Shown here piece after piece: positions 14,948-22,862 of a DNA stretch of 24,082 nt (position 1 is its first letter; each line of letters starts with the position of its first letter). The DNA lies in IMG/VR virus record IMGVR_UViG_3300030020_000104, positions 1-24,082 of that record, one strand, 5' to 3'. The notes beneath the pieces are model-generated. The model did not search any database and was not told the DNA's origin. It worked only from the letters and a program-made list of their open reading frames with translations. Made by a program: the position numbers and the translations under genes. The stretch is from a virus.

Positions 14948-16083
14948 CTGCGATGTCCAGCACGAGCACGCCGTCGACCTCCGCCACTGGCGGTCAGATT
15001 GTCGTCAGCGGCACACCGAAGGCTCCGGACGATCTGACGCTGCTGGTCGGGGGCGCCGTCATCGCCGTGTGGAAGCAGGTCACGGTCACGCTGCGCCTTG
15101 AGGGGTTTCCCAACAGCTTTGAAGTGAAGGCATCGGCCAGCACAAGCGGCCAGGCACCCGTAGCGCCCGGTGACGATTGCGTGGTGAAGCTGGGCAACGA
15201 CACGGTCATCACCGGGTGGGTCGATCGGGTGGTGGAATCGGTTACGCCCGATGCCCACGAAATCACGATCGCCGGGCGCGGATTGACACAGGACCTGGTC
15301 GACTGCGCAGCCGAATGGCCTTCGGCCGAGCTGATCGGCGGCAACGCGCTCACGATCTCGACAAACCTGGCATCGGCTTACGGCATTGACGTCATCATGG
15401 ACAACGGTGCCAGCCCGGGCCCGGACGTAGTGTCGTGGGCGCTCAATTATGGCGAGACGGGCGCCGATATCATCCAGCGCGTCGCCCGCAACGCCGGGCT
15501 GCTCGCCTATGAAAATGCGCGCGGCCAGCTCGTTCTGGCGGAAGTCGGCACGGCCACGGCCGCCAGCGGCATCGTCTATGGCCAGAATGTCGAAGCGTGC
15601 AGCGTCCAGCAGTCGATGGACCAGCGCTATTCGGACTATGTCGGGTGCTTTCTCGCGCTCGACAGCTATGGCGCGCTGGGCGCCGGCAGCGACTTCTTTT
15701 TCGGCGCGACCGATCCCAACGTAACGCGCCACCGCGTGATGCACCTGATCATGGAGGCGGTCGCCGCCAACGCGCAGGATTTCACCGAGAGCCGTGCGAA
15801 CTGGGAGGCGGCGCGCAGGGCCGGGCGATCGTTCGTGGTGCGCGCCACGGTTGACAGCTGGCGCGACAGCGGCGGCACGCTGTGGCTGCCCAATACGCTG
15901 GTTTCGATCGATGTGCCTGGCTGTGTGTCCGCACAAGTCGGCGCGCTGATTATTTCCGAAGTCACCTTCAAACGCGACGATGACAACGGCACGACGGCCG
16001 AGATTGTTGCAATGACGCCGGCGGCATTCCAGCCCGAGCCGATCGTACTGACGCCGGTCAACACAAAGGCACTCACGACATGA
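14944..16083 (+). CDS. Baseplate hub protein, Mu gp44 (gpP)-like
   Basis: A 379-aa hub protein, the same length as Mu gp44, structurally related by family knowledge to T4 gp27 and P2 gpD. It forms the trimeric ring that caps the tail tube and holds the spike. Visible features are TLRLEGFPNSFEVKASAS, the loop DDCVVKLGNDTVITGWVDRV, ITIAGRGLTQDLVDCAAEW, ISTNLASAYGIDV, the ADIIQRVARNAGLLAYENARGQLVL region and the LWLPNTLVSIDVPGC segment near the end. GTG 14944 is chosen because it makes a GTGA coupling with gpN; ATG 14953 is a near alternative. The end couples to the spike gene as ATGA (16080-16083). Confidence 0.9.
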   Translation: MTAMSSTSTPSTSATGGQIVVSGTPKAPDDLTLLVGGAVIAVWKQVTVTLRLEGFPNSFEVKASASTSGQAPVAPGDDCVVKLGNDTVITGWVDRVVESVTPDAHEITIAGRGLTQDLVDCAAEWPSAELIGGNALTISTNLASAYGIDVIMDNGASPGPDVVSWALNYGETGADIIQRVARNAGLLAYENARGQLVLAEVGTATAASGIVYGQNVEACSVQQSMDQRYSDYVGCFLALDSYGALGAGSDFFFGATDPNVTRHRVMHLIMEAVAANAQDFTESRANWEAARRAGRSFVVRATVDSWRDSGGTLWLPNTLVSIDVPGCVSAQVGALIISEVTFKRDDDNGTTAEIVAMTPAAFQPEPIVLTPVNTKALTT

Positions 16084-16625
16084 ATCAGATATTGGCCAAC
16101 CTTGTCGGTGCGGGCAGCGTGACCGGCGCGGATGACACCGGCCCGGTGCAGACGCTGCAGATCACCGAACGCGCCAGCGGCAGCGGCTTTGCCGACCGCG
16201 TGCTCGACAAGGTTCTGCGCTTTTTCCAGTTCGGGTTTACCAGCGTGCCGCCACTCGATTCCGAGACGCTGACCTTGCGGCGCGGCGGCGAGCGAGGGCT
16301 GACGATCGTGATCGGCACCAACCACCGGCCGAGCCGCCCGACAGGGCTGCAGCCGGGCGATTCAGCGCAATACGATGCGCGTGGGGCGATCATCAAACTG
16401 ACCGCGGCGGGCCTGACGATCGACTGCGCGGGCCTGCCGTACGTGATTCAGAATACCAGCGGCGTGAATATCAAGGGCGACCTGGTGGTCGATGGCGAGA
16501 TTACCGGGCTCAACACCAGCAGTGCGCTGACGATGAGCGCGATCCGCAGCTTTGCCAACAGCCATGACCATTCGGGCGTCAGCACCGGCACAGGCAATTC
16601 GGGCCACGCGACGACGACTTTGTGA
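16080..16625 (+). CDS. Baseplate spike protein, Mu gp45-like
   Basis: A 181-aa central spike protein of the Mu gp45 / P2 gpV type. Trimers make the membrane-piercing needle. The N-terminal half holds the OB-fold-like region (VQTLQITERASG, GFTSVPPLDSETLTLRRGG), the middle has the repeated beta-helix-like strands (KLTAAGLTIDCAG, GVNIKGDLVVDGEI), and the tip shows HDH at residues 162-164 followed by H176. An HxH motif binding iron at the apex is known for these spikes. Coupled to gp44 by ATGA; 13 bases separate it from gp46. Confidence 0.92.
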   Translation: MNQILANLVGAGSVTGADDTGPVQTLQITERASGSGFADRVLDKVLRFFQFGFTSVPPLDSETLTLRRGGERGLTIVIGTNHRPSRPTGLQPGDSAQYDARGAIIKLTAAGLTIDCAGLPYVIQNTSGVNIKGDLVVDGEITGLNTSSALTMSAIRSFANSHDHSGVSTGTGNSGHATTTL

Positions 16626-16638
16626 GTGATTTTGGCCC

Positions 16639-17094
16639 ATGACCGATATCCAGACCGGGTGGAATTTTGCCACTGGTCATGCCGACTGGGTGTTTCTGCC
16701 CGGCAACGACGCGGCCGATCCGACCAACCAGCTCAGTTTCGGCAACGACCTGGCCACGGCGGTCATCATCAGCCTGTTTACCGATGCGCAGGCCGGGCCC
16801 GACGATACGATCCCCGACAACACGAGCGACCCGCGCGGGTGGTGGGGTGGGCCGATCGGGTCGCGGATCTGGCTTTATGCCGATCGCGGCAAGGCGACGC
16901 CCGATCTGCCGGGGCAGGTGCAGCAGGCCGCGGCCGAGGCCCTGCAATGGATGATCGATGATGGCGTGGCGACGTCGATCGACACCGCAGCCGCCTATTT
17001 CGGCGCCGGACAGATGATGCTGACCGTGACCGTGCATCGCGGCAACGGGTCGCAGCTCGCGCTGCAATTCGCAAACTTGTGGGATAGCCCGTAA
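16639..17094 (+). CDS. Baseplate wedge protein, Mu gp46-like
   Basis: A 151-aa protein of the Mu gp46 family, the counterpart of P2 gpW / T4 gp25 that anchors the sheath to the baseplate. Key segments: NDLATAVIISLFTDAQAG, the DPRGWWGGPIGSRIWLYADRGK signature, and AAAEALQWMIDDGVATSI followed by LTVTVHRGNGSQLALQF. Start ATG 16639 lies after a weak GGCCC region, with no strong Shine-Dalgarno sequence. The stop TAA shares one base with the next ATG (TAATG, 17092-17096). Confidence 0.92.
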   Translation: MTDIQTGWNFATGHADWVFLPGNDAADPTNQLSFGNDLATAVIISLFTDAQAGPDDTIPDNTSDPRGWWGGPIGSRIWLYADRGKATPDLPGQVQQAAAEALQWMIDDGVATSIDTAAAYFGAGQMMLTVTVHRGNGSQLALQFANLWDSP

Positions 17095-18230
17095 TGCCGT
17101 TTCCGCGTCCCAACATCGCCGCGCTGCGCCTGTCGGCATCGCGGGCGATCGCGGCGGCTTTGCCCGGCGTCGACACGCTGCTGCGCTATTCAAACCTGGG
17201 CATCACCGGCGACGTCCAGGCGGGGCTGGCAGACGGCCTCTATGGCTATCAGGACTACATCGCGCAGCAGAGCGTGCCGTTTACCGCGACCGATGAATAC
17301 CTGGCCGGGTGGGCGGCCCTGCGCCAGGTCTATATCAAGGATGCGGCGGTCGCGTCGGGAACGGTTGCGTTTCCCTGGACAAGCGGCGCGATCGCCACCG
17401 GCACCGGCATCACGCGCAGCGACGGCGCGGCCTATGTGACCACCGGGGCGGGTACGACCGGCGGCGGCCTTATCACCGTGCCCGTAACGGCCGTCATGCC
17501 CGGCGCGGCGGGCAACACCGTGGCCGGCACGATGATGTTCCTGTCGATCGGGATCAGCGGCATCACGCCCCAGGGCGCGGTGGCGGCCGCGATCGCCGGC
17601 GGCGCCGACATCGAGACGCAGGACGATTTCAAAAGCCGCATGCTGCAGGCCTATCAGGCGCAGCTGCAGGGCGGCGCGGTGGCCGATTATGTCAACTGGG
17701 CGGGGCAGGTGCCGGGGGTGACCCGCGCCTGGTGCGTGCCGCGCGGATATGGCCCCGGCACGGTGCAGGTCTATTTCATGATGGACGTGGTCGAGGCGGC
17801 CTATGGCGGGTTTCCGCAGGGGTCGAACGGCCTGGCTGCGGCCGACACGCGCGATGTGGCCGCGACCGGCGATCAGCTCGTCGTGGCCAATTACCTCTGG
17901 ACGGTGCAGCCGGTCTGCCCGCGCGTCTATGCGCTCGCGCCCACGCCGAACACGGTCACCATGACGATCGCGGGCATCAGCGGCGCATCGGGCACGGTCA
18001 AGACCAATATCGCGGCGGCGTTCGCCGGCGCGCTGCTCAGCGATGCAGCGCCCGGCGGCACGACCGATGTCGGCACGATCGAGGCGGCGATCGCGGCCGT
18101 CGCCGGCGCAGCCGGTTTTGTGATTACCCTGATCAGCGCATCGGCGGGCACCGTGACGCCCGGCAGCGCGGGCAACATCGTCTCCAATGCGGGCGCGCTG
18201 GCCGTGGCCGGCACGATCACATATATCTGA
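17094..18230 (+). CDS. Baseplate J-like protein, Mu gp47-like
   Basis: A 378-aa baseplate protein of the Mu gp47 / P2 gpJ family (T4 gp6 counterpart), part of the wedge that senses binding and triggers contraction. Visible pattern: NLGITGDVQAGLADGLYGY, FTATDEYLAGWAALRQVY at residues 60-80, a Gly/Thr-rich beta domain (about 90-165) ending ISGITPQGAV, then IETQDDFKSRMLQAYQ, GAVADYVNWAGQVPGVTRAW and the strand GTVQVYFMMD. The last 100 residues contain the usual alternating Val/Ala strands. One-base overlaps at both ends (TAATG; TGATG at 18228-18232) indicate a tightly coupled gp46-gp47-gp48 block. Confidence 0.92.
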   Translation: MPFPRPNIAALRLSASRAIAAALPGVDTLLRYSNLGITGDVQAGLADGLYGYQDYIAQQSVPFTATDEYLAGWAALRQVYIKDAAVASGTVAFPWTSGAIATGTGITRSDGAAYVTTGAGTTGGGLITVPVTAVMPGAAGNTVAGTMMFLSIGISGITPQGAVAAAIAGGADIETQDDFKSRMLQAYQAQLQGGAVADYVNWAGQVPGVTRAWCVPRGYGPGTVQVYFMMDVVEAAYGGFPQGSNGLAAADTRDVAATGDQLVVANYLWTVQPVCPRVYALAPTPNTVTMTIAGISGASGTVKTNIAAAFAGALLSDAAPGGTTDVGTIEAAIAAVAGAAGFVITLISASAGTVTPGSAGNIVSNAGALAVAGTITYI

Positions 18231-18763
18231 TGGCGCGCACCACATCCGATTACACGGGCGCGACCGTCGCGCTGATGCCGCGCGGCAAGGCGTGGGTGGG
18301 CAGCGAGCCGGGCACGAACCAGGCCGCCGCGCTGGCCGGGCTGGCCGTGCTGTGGGCCGGGGTCGATGCGTCGGCCGAAAACCTGCTCGACAACAGCCTG
18401 CCGGGCGCGAACACCGATCTGCTGCCCGAATGGGAAGAAACGCTCGGGCTGACCAATTCGATTGCCGGGCTGACAAACCTTCAGCGGGGCGCGCAAGTGC
18501 TGTCGCGGTTCGTCGGGACCGGCGGCCAGAGCCAGCCCTATTTCATCGCCTTTGCCGCCGCGCTCGGTTTCACGATCACCATCACGACTTATGCGCCGTT
18601 TCGCGCGGGCGTCGCGGTCGCGAATGGCATCGTTTACGATGACGACTGGTGCTTTTCGTGGGGCGTGCACGTCGTCGCCAACACCAGCGGCCTGTCGACG
18701 TCGGTCCTGATCGCACAGCTGCAGACGATGGCCCCGGCGGAAACCGCCGTTTTCGCAATCTAG
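18230..18763 (+). CDS. Baseplate/tail protein, Mu gp48-like (DUF2313)
   Basis: A 177-aa protein of the Mu gp48 / YmfQ family (DUF2313), the counterpart of P2 gpI, which links the wedge to the tail fibres. The family pattern is seen as VALMPRGKAW, LAVLWAGVDASAENLLDNSLP, DLLPEWEETLGL, and YFIAFAAALGFTITITTYAPF. Its frame is open far upstream inside gp47, but ATG 18230 sits in a TGATG overlap and gives the standard length. The TAG stop lies inside the AGGAA Shine-Dalgarno sequence of the next gene. Confidence 0.9.
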   Translation: MARTTSDYTGATVALMPRGKAWVGSEPGTNQAAALAGLAVLWAGVDASAENLLDNSLPGANTDLLPEWEETLGLTNSIAGLTNLQRGAQVLSRFVGTGGQSQPYFIAFAAALGFTITITTYAPFRAGVAVANGIVYDDDWCFSWGVHVVANTSGLSTSVLIAQLQTMAPAETAVFAI

Positions 18764-18772
18764 GAAATATCG

Positions 18773-19306
18773 ATGTTCAGGATCGACACAGCCACCGCGG
18801 CCGCCAGCCTGCCGGCGCCTGGCGCTGCGGGCACGCCCGGGTACTTCACCAATGGCAACCCGACCACCGGCGTTCCGCCAACCACGATTTCGGCCGACTT
18901 TCTCAACCTGGTCCAGGAAGAGATCATGTCGGTGCTGGCGGCGGCCGGCATCGCCGAAAGCAAGACGGCAACCAACCAGCTGCTGACGGCGCTCGGCGCG
19001 CTGTTTCTGCCGCTGGCCGGCCTGTCCGCGACGCTCGCCGTGCCGGGCGGCATCACGATCGGCGGCCTGGTGCTGAAATGGGGTCTCTTCACGACCAGCA
19101 GCAGCGGCTTTACCAATCTCAGCTTCACCGCGTTTCCGACCGCACTGCTGCTGCCGTTCGGGACGCAGATGGGATCAACCCCGGCGATCTATTCGCCGCA
19201 GTTCAATCTCGCAGGCGCCACCTCGACAACGATCCCCACGGCGGCGATCGGCACCGACAGCGGCTATCATGCCTGCTCGATCGCCTATCTGCTGCTCGGC
19301 CACTGA
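18773..19306 (+). CDS. Short tail fibre protein
   Basis: A 177-aa putative fibre. The first 60 residues match the N-terminal baseplate-attachment pattern common in contractile-tail fibres: FRIDTATAAASLPAPG, GTPGYFTNGNP, then FLNLVQEEIMSVLAAAGI. The remainder is beta-rich (GLVLKWGLFTTSSSGFTNLSF) with KWG, a motif often found in the C-terminal domains of fibre tips. It is much shorter than Mu gp49, so it may be an adaptor or a stubby fibre. Start ATG 18773 has AGGAA at 18762-18766. Confidence 0.8.
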   Translation: MFRIDTATAAASLPAPGAAGTPGYFTNGNPTTGVPPTTISADFLNLVQEEIMSVLAAAGIAESKTATNQLLTALGALFLPLAGLSATLAVPGGITIGGLVLKWGLFTTSSSGFTNLSFTAFPTALLLPFGTQMGSTPAIYSPQFNLAGATSTTIPTAAIGTDSGYHACSIAYLLLGH

Positions 19307-19313
19307 GGGCGAC

Positions 19314-19670
19314 ATGGCCAACTGTGAATTCGCCGTCGGCGCCACGATCCTGATCGGGATCGAATGCCGGGGCGCGACCAATGATCTGCTGATCGGTGCG
19401 ACTTGCACCGGAGCGCTGAAGGCCGCCGTCGAAACGGTCGATGGCTGGGTGGTGCCGGCAGCGTCCGCGGCCACGATCGCGACGTTCAGTCCGGCGGTGC
19501 GCAATGCAACGGCCGATGTCGGGCCCGGGTGGGATCTGACGATCGATCCGGCAACCTGCGCCAGCCTGCCGGTGGGCATCTATGTCTCGAACGCCGTGAT
19601 CACGCTGGCCAGCGGCCTGGTGGTCAAGACGCATCCGCTGTTCATCAAACTGGTACAGGCGACATCATGA
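19314..19670 (+). CDS. Hypothetical beta-rich tail-accessory protein
   Basis: A 118-aa protein seven bases after the fibre gene; start ATG 19314 has GAGGG at 19305-19309, and the frame extends upstream only inside the fibre gene. Predicted beta-rich by eye (EFAVGATILIGIECRG, GALKAAVETVDGWVV, LPVGIYVSNAVITLASG, FIKLVQ). There is no signal peptide or transmembrane segment. I do not recognise the family; the alternation and the placement suggest a small beta-sandwich linked to fibre or baseplate. The stop overlaps the next ATG as ATGA (19667-19670). Confidence 0.75.
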   Translation: MANCEFAVGATILIGIECRGATNDLLIGATCTGALKAAVETVDGWVVPAASAATIATFSPAVRNATADVGPGWDLTIDPATCASLPVGIYVSNAVITLASGLVVKTHPLFIKLVQATS

Positions 19671-20191
19671 CCGACGTTCAAGTGCGCTGGCTGGTACCGC
19701 CCGGCCCAGCCCCGGCCGCGGCGCTGGGCACGCCCGGCGCGACCTGGCCGCAGCAGCTGTTTGCGGCCGGCCTGATCCCCGACGCATCGATCGCGTCGGC
19801 CACCCAATACATGATGTCCGTCTGGACTTTGGAGGAAGCAAGTATGGCCGTCGCAGCGACATCGACGCCGCTGATCGCGACGATCAACGACACCGCCTTG
19901 CATATGCTCGGGCCCTTCGCGCCCCAGCTCGCGCGCCCGATCATCCTGACGCTCGTCGCCACGGGCGCCAGCGGCACCGCGCAGCTGCTGCGCTCGACCG
20001 ATGGCGGCACCACAAAGCTGCCGATCACGCAGGGCGGCGCACCTGCCGCTGATTACCAGATCGGCCTAGGCGGCCCGTTCGCGGGCGTCGTGGCCAACGA
20101 GCGCATCTGGACCGAAACCGATGCCGCCGCGACCGAATACCTGCAGGTCCAACTGACCGCAGGCAGCCTGGCCGTGCGCCTGGCGCAATAA
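19667..20191 (+). CDS. Hypothetical tail protein with a possible internal start
   Basis: A 174-aa protein of unknown function coupled to the previous gene by ATGA. Residues 1-59 are Pro/Ala-rich at first (VPPGPAPAAALGTPG) and then helical; residues 60-174 are beta-rich (PLIATINDTALHMLGPFAP, ILTLVATGASGTAQLLRSTDGG, IWTETDAAATEYLQVQLTAG) and might be a carbohydrate-binding-like sandwich. A second ATG at 19844 in the same frame is preceded by GGAGGA at 19831-19836, better than any site at 19667, so a 115-aa form may be made in addition or instead. Function is inferred only from the position between fibre and lysis genes. Confidence 0.65.
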   Translation: MTDVQVRWLVPPGPAPAAALGTPGATWPQQLFAAGLIPDASIASATQYMMSVWTLEEASMAVAATSTPLIATINDTALHMLGPFAPQLARPIILTLVATGASGTAQLLRSTDGGTTKLPITQGGAPAADYQIGLGGPFAGVVANERIWTETDAAATEYLQVQLTAGSLAVRLAQ

Positions 20192-20214
20192 TCCCTCCAT
20201 TCCCCGAGACTGCC

Positions 20215-20499
20215 ATGCCCGATCCCAACGACCACGGCGCGATGATCGCGGCGGCGTTCGAACGCATGAACGCGCAACAGCGCGATATCGACCGCGTCGA
20301 TAGCGACGTCGACCAGGTGGAAGACTCGCTCGGCGATCAGATCCGCAAGCTCGATGACAAGATCGAGATCCTGATCAAGCAGAACGCCGAAATGCGCGGC
20401 ATCATCGGCGCGCTCAAATGGATCGTCGCGCTGTTGCTTGGCATCGGCACCATTCTCGGCGCGCTGTTCAGCGGCGCACTGACCCCGCCACACCACTGA
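20215..20499 (+). CDS. Coiled-coil membrane protein, XhlA-like (putative holin accessory)
   Basis: A 94-aa protein with a heptad-rich N-terminal half (residues about 20-60, RDIDRVDSDVDQVEDSLGDQ, IRKLDDKIEILIKQN) and one transmembrane segment (residues about 66-88, ALKWIVALLLGIGTILGALF), ending in a short PPHH tail. This layout is that of haemolysin XhlA-like proteins that accompany phage lysis enzymes. It lies nine bases before the lysozyme gene, so a holin or antiholin role is plausible but unproven. It might also be a spanin-like or other membrane anchor. Confidence 0.7.
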   Translation: MPDPNDHGAMIAAAFERMNAQQRDIDRVDSDVDQVEDSLGDQIRKLDDKIEILIKQNAEMRGIIGALKWIVALLLGIGTILGALFSGALTPPHH

Positions 20500-20507
20500 G
20501 GCATCCC

Positions 20508-21065
20508 ATGCAACTGACTGTGCGAAGCGTGGCCTATGTCGCGCACGAAGAAGGCTGCGCACTCGAGGCGTACAATGACAGCGACAACCCGCCGAACCTA
20601 ACCTGGGCGATCGGCCTGACCAGTGCGGCGGGCATCAACGTGCGGCAATACCTCAACCGCCCTGCGCCGATCGAGGTCTGCCTGCGCGCCAGCATCGCGC
20701 GCCTGCAGGCCGGGTATCTGCCACAGATCAACCGCGTGTTTGCCGGGCACGCGCTCAACGACGCGCAGCTCGCCGCGGCGCTGTCGTTCGAATGGAACAC
20801 CGATGCGATCGGCCGCGCCGACTGGGTGCAGCACTGGATTGCCGGGAAGGCTTCCGCTGCGCGCGCCGACCTGACCGGCAACTATCTCGGCGGCGGCAAA
20901 CTGACCGGGCGCCGCGCGCGCGAGGCGGCGCTGTTTTTCGACGGCGTGTGGCCGGCCGACATGCGCTGCCCCGTCTGGCAGGTCAGCCACCCGAGCCTGC
21001 GGCCCTTCGGTCCGATCGCGACCGATATCGTGCCGGTCCTGCAATCGATCATGGGGGGGCAGTGA
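20508..21065 (+). CDS. Phage lysozyme, GH24-like endolysin
   Basis: A 185-aa putative endolysin that cuts peptidoglycan glycan strands at lysis. The N-terminus has the T4-lysozyme-type catalytic arrangement: HEEG with E15, then AYND with D24 nine residues later (the same E-D spacing as in T4 lysozyme), and LTWAIG with T32. Further support comes from ALNDAQLAAALSFEWNTDAI, typical of the family's second lobe, and from the GRRAREAALFF segment. No signal peptide is visible, so release would depend on a holin; membrane-protein genes lie on both sides. Residue E14 next to E15 leaves the exact catalytic Glu slightly uncertain. The stop overlaps the next gene by one base (TGATG). Confidence 0.85.
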   Translation: MQLTVRSVAYVAHEEGCALEAYNDSDNPPNLTWAIGLTSAAGINVRQYLNRPAPIEVCLRASIARLQAGYLPQINRVFAGHALNDAQLAAALSFEWNTDAIGRADWVQHWIAGKASAARADLTGNYLGGGKLTGRRAREAALFFDGVWPADMRCPVWQVSHPSLRPFGPIATDIVPVLQSIMGGQ

Positions 21066-21406
21066 TGCCGGCGCCGCAGCAGACCACGCGCCCGACGCCG
21101 CTGTCGGAATGGACGCTGGCGGGCGTGGCGATCGGGCTTTGCCTGCTCATCATCATCTTTGCCTGCTTGCTGACGTTTCACCCGTGGCCGGCTTCCGTTG
21201 CGTCCGACATCATCTTTTACCTCGGTGGCTGCGTGATCATCCTGGCGATCGGCCTTGGCCTGGTCGTGGTCGGCATGATGTCGCCCTGGCTGGGGACGGT
21301 TCAGATCACCGGCATGGGCATGGATCTCGATGTCAACGGCACGGCCGGCGCACCGCCGCCCGCGCCGCCGCCCGCGCCGCCGCCCGCGCCGCCGCCCAGC
21401 GCATAA
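21065..21406 (+). CDS. Two-TM membrane protein, holin candidate
   Basis: A 113-aa protein with two hydrophobic segments (residues about 18-38, GVAIGLCLLIIIFACLL, and about 49-72, IIFYLGGCVIILAIGLGLVVVG) and a C-terminal proline tail of PPPA units. It starts one base inside the lysozyme stop. Size, topology and context suit a class II holin, but I do not recognise a specific family, and another membrane function is possible. Confidence 0.65.
   Translation: MPAPQQTTRPTPLSEWTLAGVAIGLCLLIIIFACLLTFHPWPASVASDIIFYLGGCVIILAIGLGLVVVGMMSPWLGTVQITGMGMDLDVNGTAGAPPPAPPPAPPPAPPPSA
21353..21397 (+). repeat. 12-bp tandem repeat coding PPPA
   Basis: Unit ccgccgcccgcg at 21353-21364, 21365-21376 and 21377-21388, plus nine bases of a fourth. 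It codes the proline-rich C-terminal tail of the two-TM protein and is likely to vary in copy number. Confidence 0.9.
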
Positions 21407-21425
21407 TCTTCAAAAAGGAATTTCG

Positions 21426-22817
21426 ATGAAACTGATCCGCAGTCTGGCGGCGCTGATCGCGCTCGCCTGCGCGATGCCCGTTGCGGCGCAGACCACGACC
21501 GCCGTTGTCGTGTCGTCATGCGGCACGCCGCCAACCACGTACACGGCGGGCCAAATCCGTCAGATCACACAGGACGCCACCGGCACGCTGTGCACGCCCT
21601 CGGGCGGCGGCAGCGGCGGCGCAATTACCGCAGCCGATGGGGCGATCACCACGATTGGTGCAAAGGCGGATGCTGCCTGGACCAGCGGGGCCGGTACGAT
21701 CGACGCGATCCTGAAGGCGATTGATCGCGACGTCCTCGCGCCGCTGGCGGCCGGCACCAACGCGATCGGGTCGATCACCAACACCAGTTTTGGCATCAGC
21801 GGGACGCTTCCCGCTTTTGGATCGACGCCGACGTTCACGGACGGGTCGTTTGTCGCGCAGGCCAGCACGACCAGCGGGCAGACCGGGCCGCTGATTCAGG
21901 GTGCGGTGACGACCGGCACGCCGACTTATACCACGGCTCAGACGAGCCCGCTGTCGTTGACCCCGGGCGGTGCGCTGCGCGGCGATATCACGAGTGTCGC
22001 TGGCAACGCCGCGGCATCGGCCGCGGCCAATGGATCAAGTGTTTACGGCCTGGGCATCTATCAAACGACGGCCGTTCCCAACACTGACCAGAGCGCCACG
22101 GCGTTCGCCGGTTCGGGCTCGGTACTGGGCACGGCGGTCGCATCGGTGCATGGCGGCGGTGCGGTTGTCTCGGCCGAAATCAATGTCTCGGCCCTGACGC
22201 TCGGCACGGCTTCGTCGGTTATTTTCTGCCTCCAGCAATCGGCCGGCGGCACCAACTTTTCCGATATCTGGTGCGGCGATCCGGTCACTGCGACGGGCAC
22301 TTATTCCGTTCCCGCCGTGTCGGTCATGGGCCGCCGCCGCTGGCGCGCCTTCAGCGTCGGCGGGACTTCGACCACCGTCACGGCGACGATCTCCGCGCTG
22401 GAATTGCCGACTGGGTTCCCGCTGATCCGGCAGGGGCGGGATGCCTATTCGGCGACCAACCCCTTTGCGACGATGTACAATTCGGCGGCGCTGGCCGCGA
22501 GCACGTTTGTGCTGACGACGGTCAACAGCGCTACCACGCCGTTTTATATCGAGGGCGCCAAGCAGGTGACGGGGTTCATCTCCGTCACCGGCTCGCCGAC
22601 GATCACGACATCGCCCATTGTCGGGCTGCAATTGTCGAATGACGGCGTGAACTGGTTTTCCTCGGGCGCTTCAGCCGTCACGCTTTCCGCGAACGGCAGC
22701 TACGCCCTGAACTCGATTTATACGGCCAAATTTGCACGGATGACCGTCAACACAGCCGCGGTCTTTTCATCGGGCGCGTTCACGATCAGCCTTATCGGCG
22801 TGAACGCGGTCAACTGA
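21426..22817 (+). CDS. Beta-rich protein with Sec signal peptide, fibre/exported candidate
   Basis: A 463-aa protein of unknown function. The N-terminus is a textbook signal peptide: a basic start (MKLIR), a hydrophobic core (SLAALIALACAM) and a probable cut after VAA or AQ near residue 21. The rest is Gly/Thr/Ser/Ala-rich and beta-prone. An early segment (SCGTPPTTYTAGQIRQITQD) resembles the linker regions of phage structural proteins, and the C-terminal 90 residues (VTGFISVTGSPTITTSPIVG, LQLSNDGVNWFSS, YTAKFARMTVNTA) look like a discoidin- or fibre-type beta-sandwich. Start ATG 21426 has AAGGAA at 21415-21420. It follows the lysis cassette in the position where such phages carry extra fibre genes. 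Why it carries an export signal is unclear. Confidence 0.75.
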   Translation: MKLIRSLAALIALACAMPVAAQTTTAVVVSSCGTPPTTYTAGQIRQITQDATGTLCTPSGGGSGGAITAADGAITTIGAKADAAWTSGAGTIDAILKAIDRDVLAPLAAGTNAIGSITNTSFGISGTLPAFGSTPTFTDGSFVAQASTTSGQTGPLIQGAVTTGTPTYTTAQTSPLSLTPGGALRGDITSVAGNAAASAAANGSSVYGLGIYQTTAVPNTDQSATAFAGSGSVLGTAVASVHGGGAVVSAEINVSALTLGTASSVIFCLQQSAGGTNFSDIWCGDPVTATGTYSVPAVSVMGRRRWRAFSVGGTSTTVTATISALELPTGFPLIRQGRDAYSATNPFATMYNSAALAASTFVLTTVNSATTPFYIEGAKQVTGFISVTGSPTITTSPIVGLQLSNDGVNWFSSGASAVTLSANGSYALNSIYTAKFARMTVNTAAVFSSGAFTISLIGVNAVN

Positions 22818-22862
22818 CCCGATGCGCGCGGCACTGCCCATTCCAATTTCGAGGATAAATCG

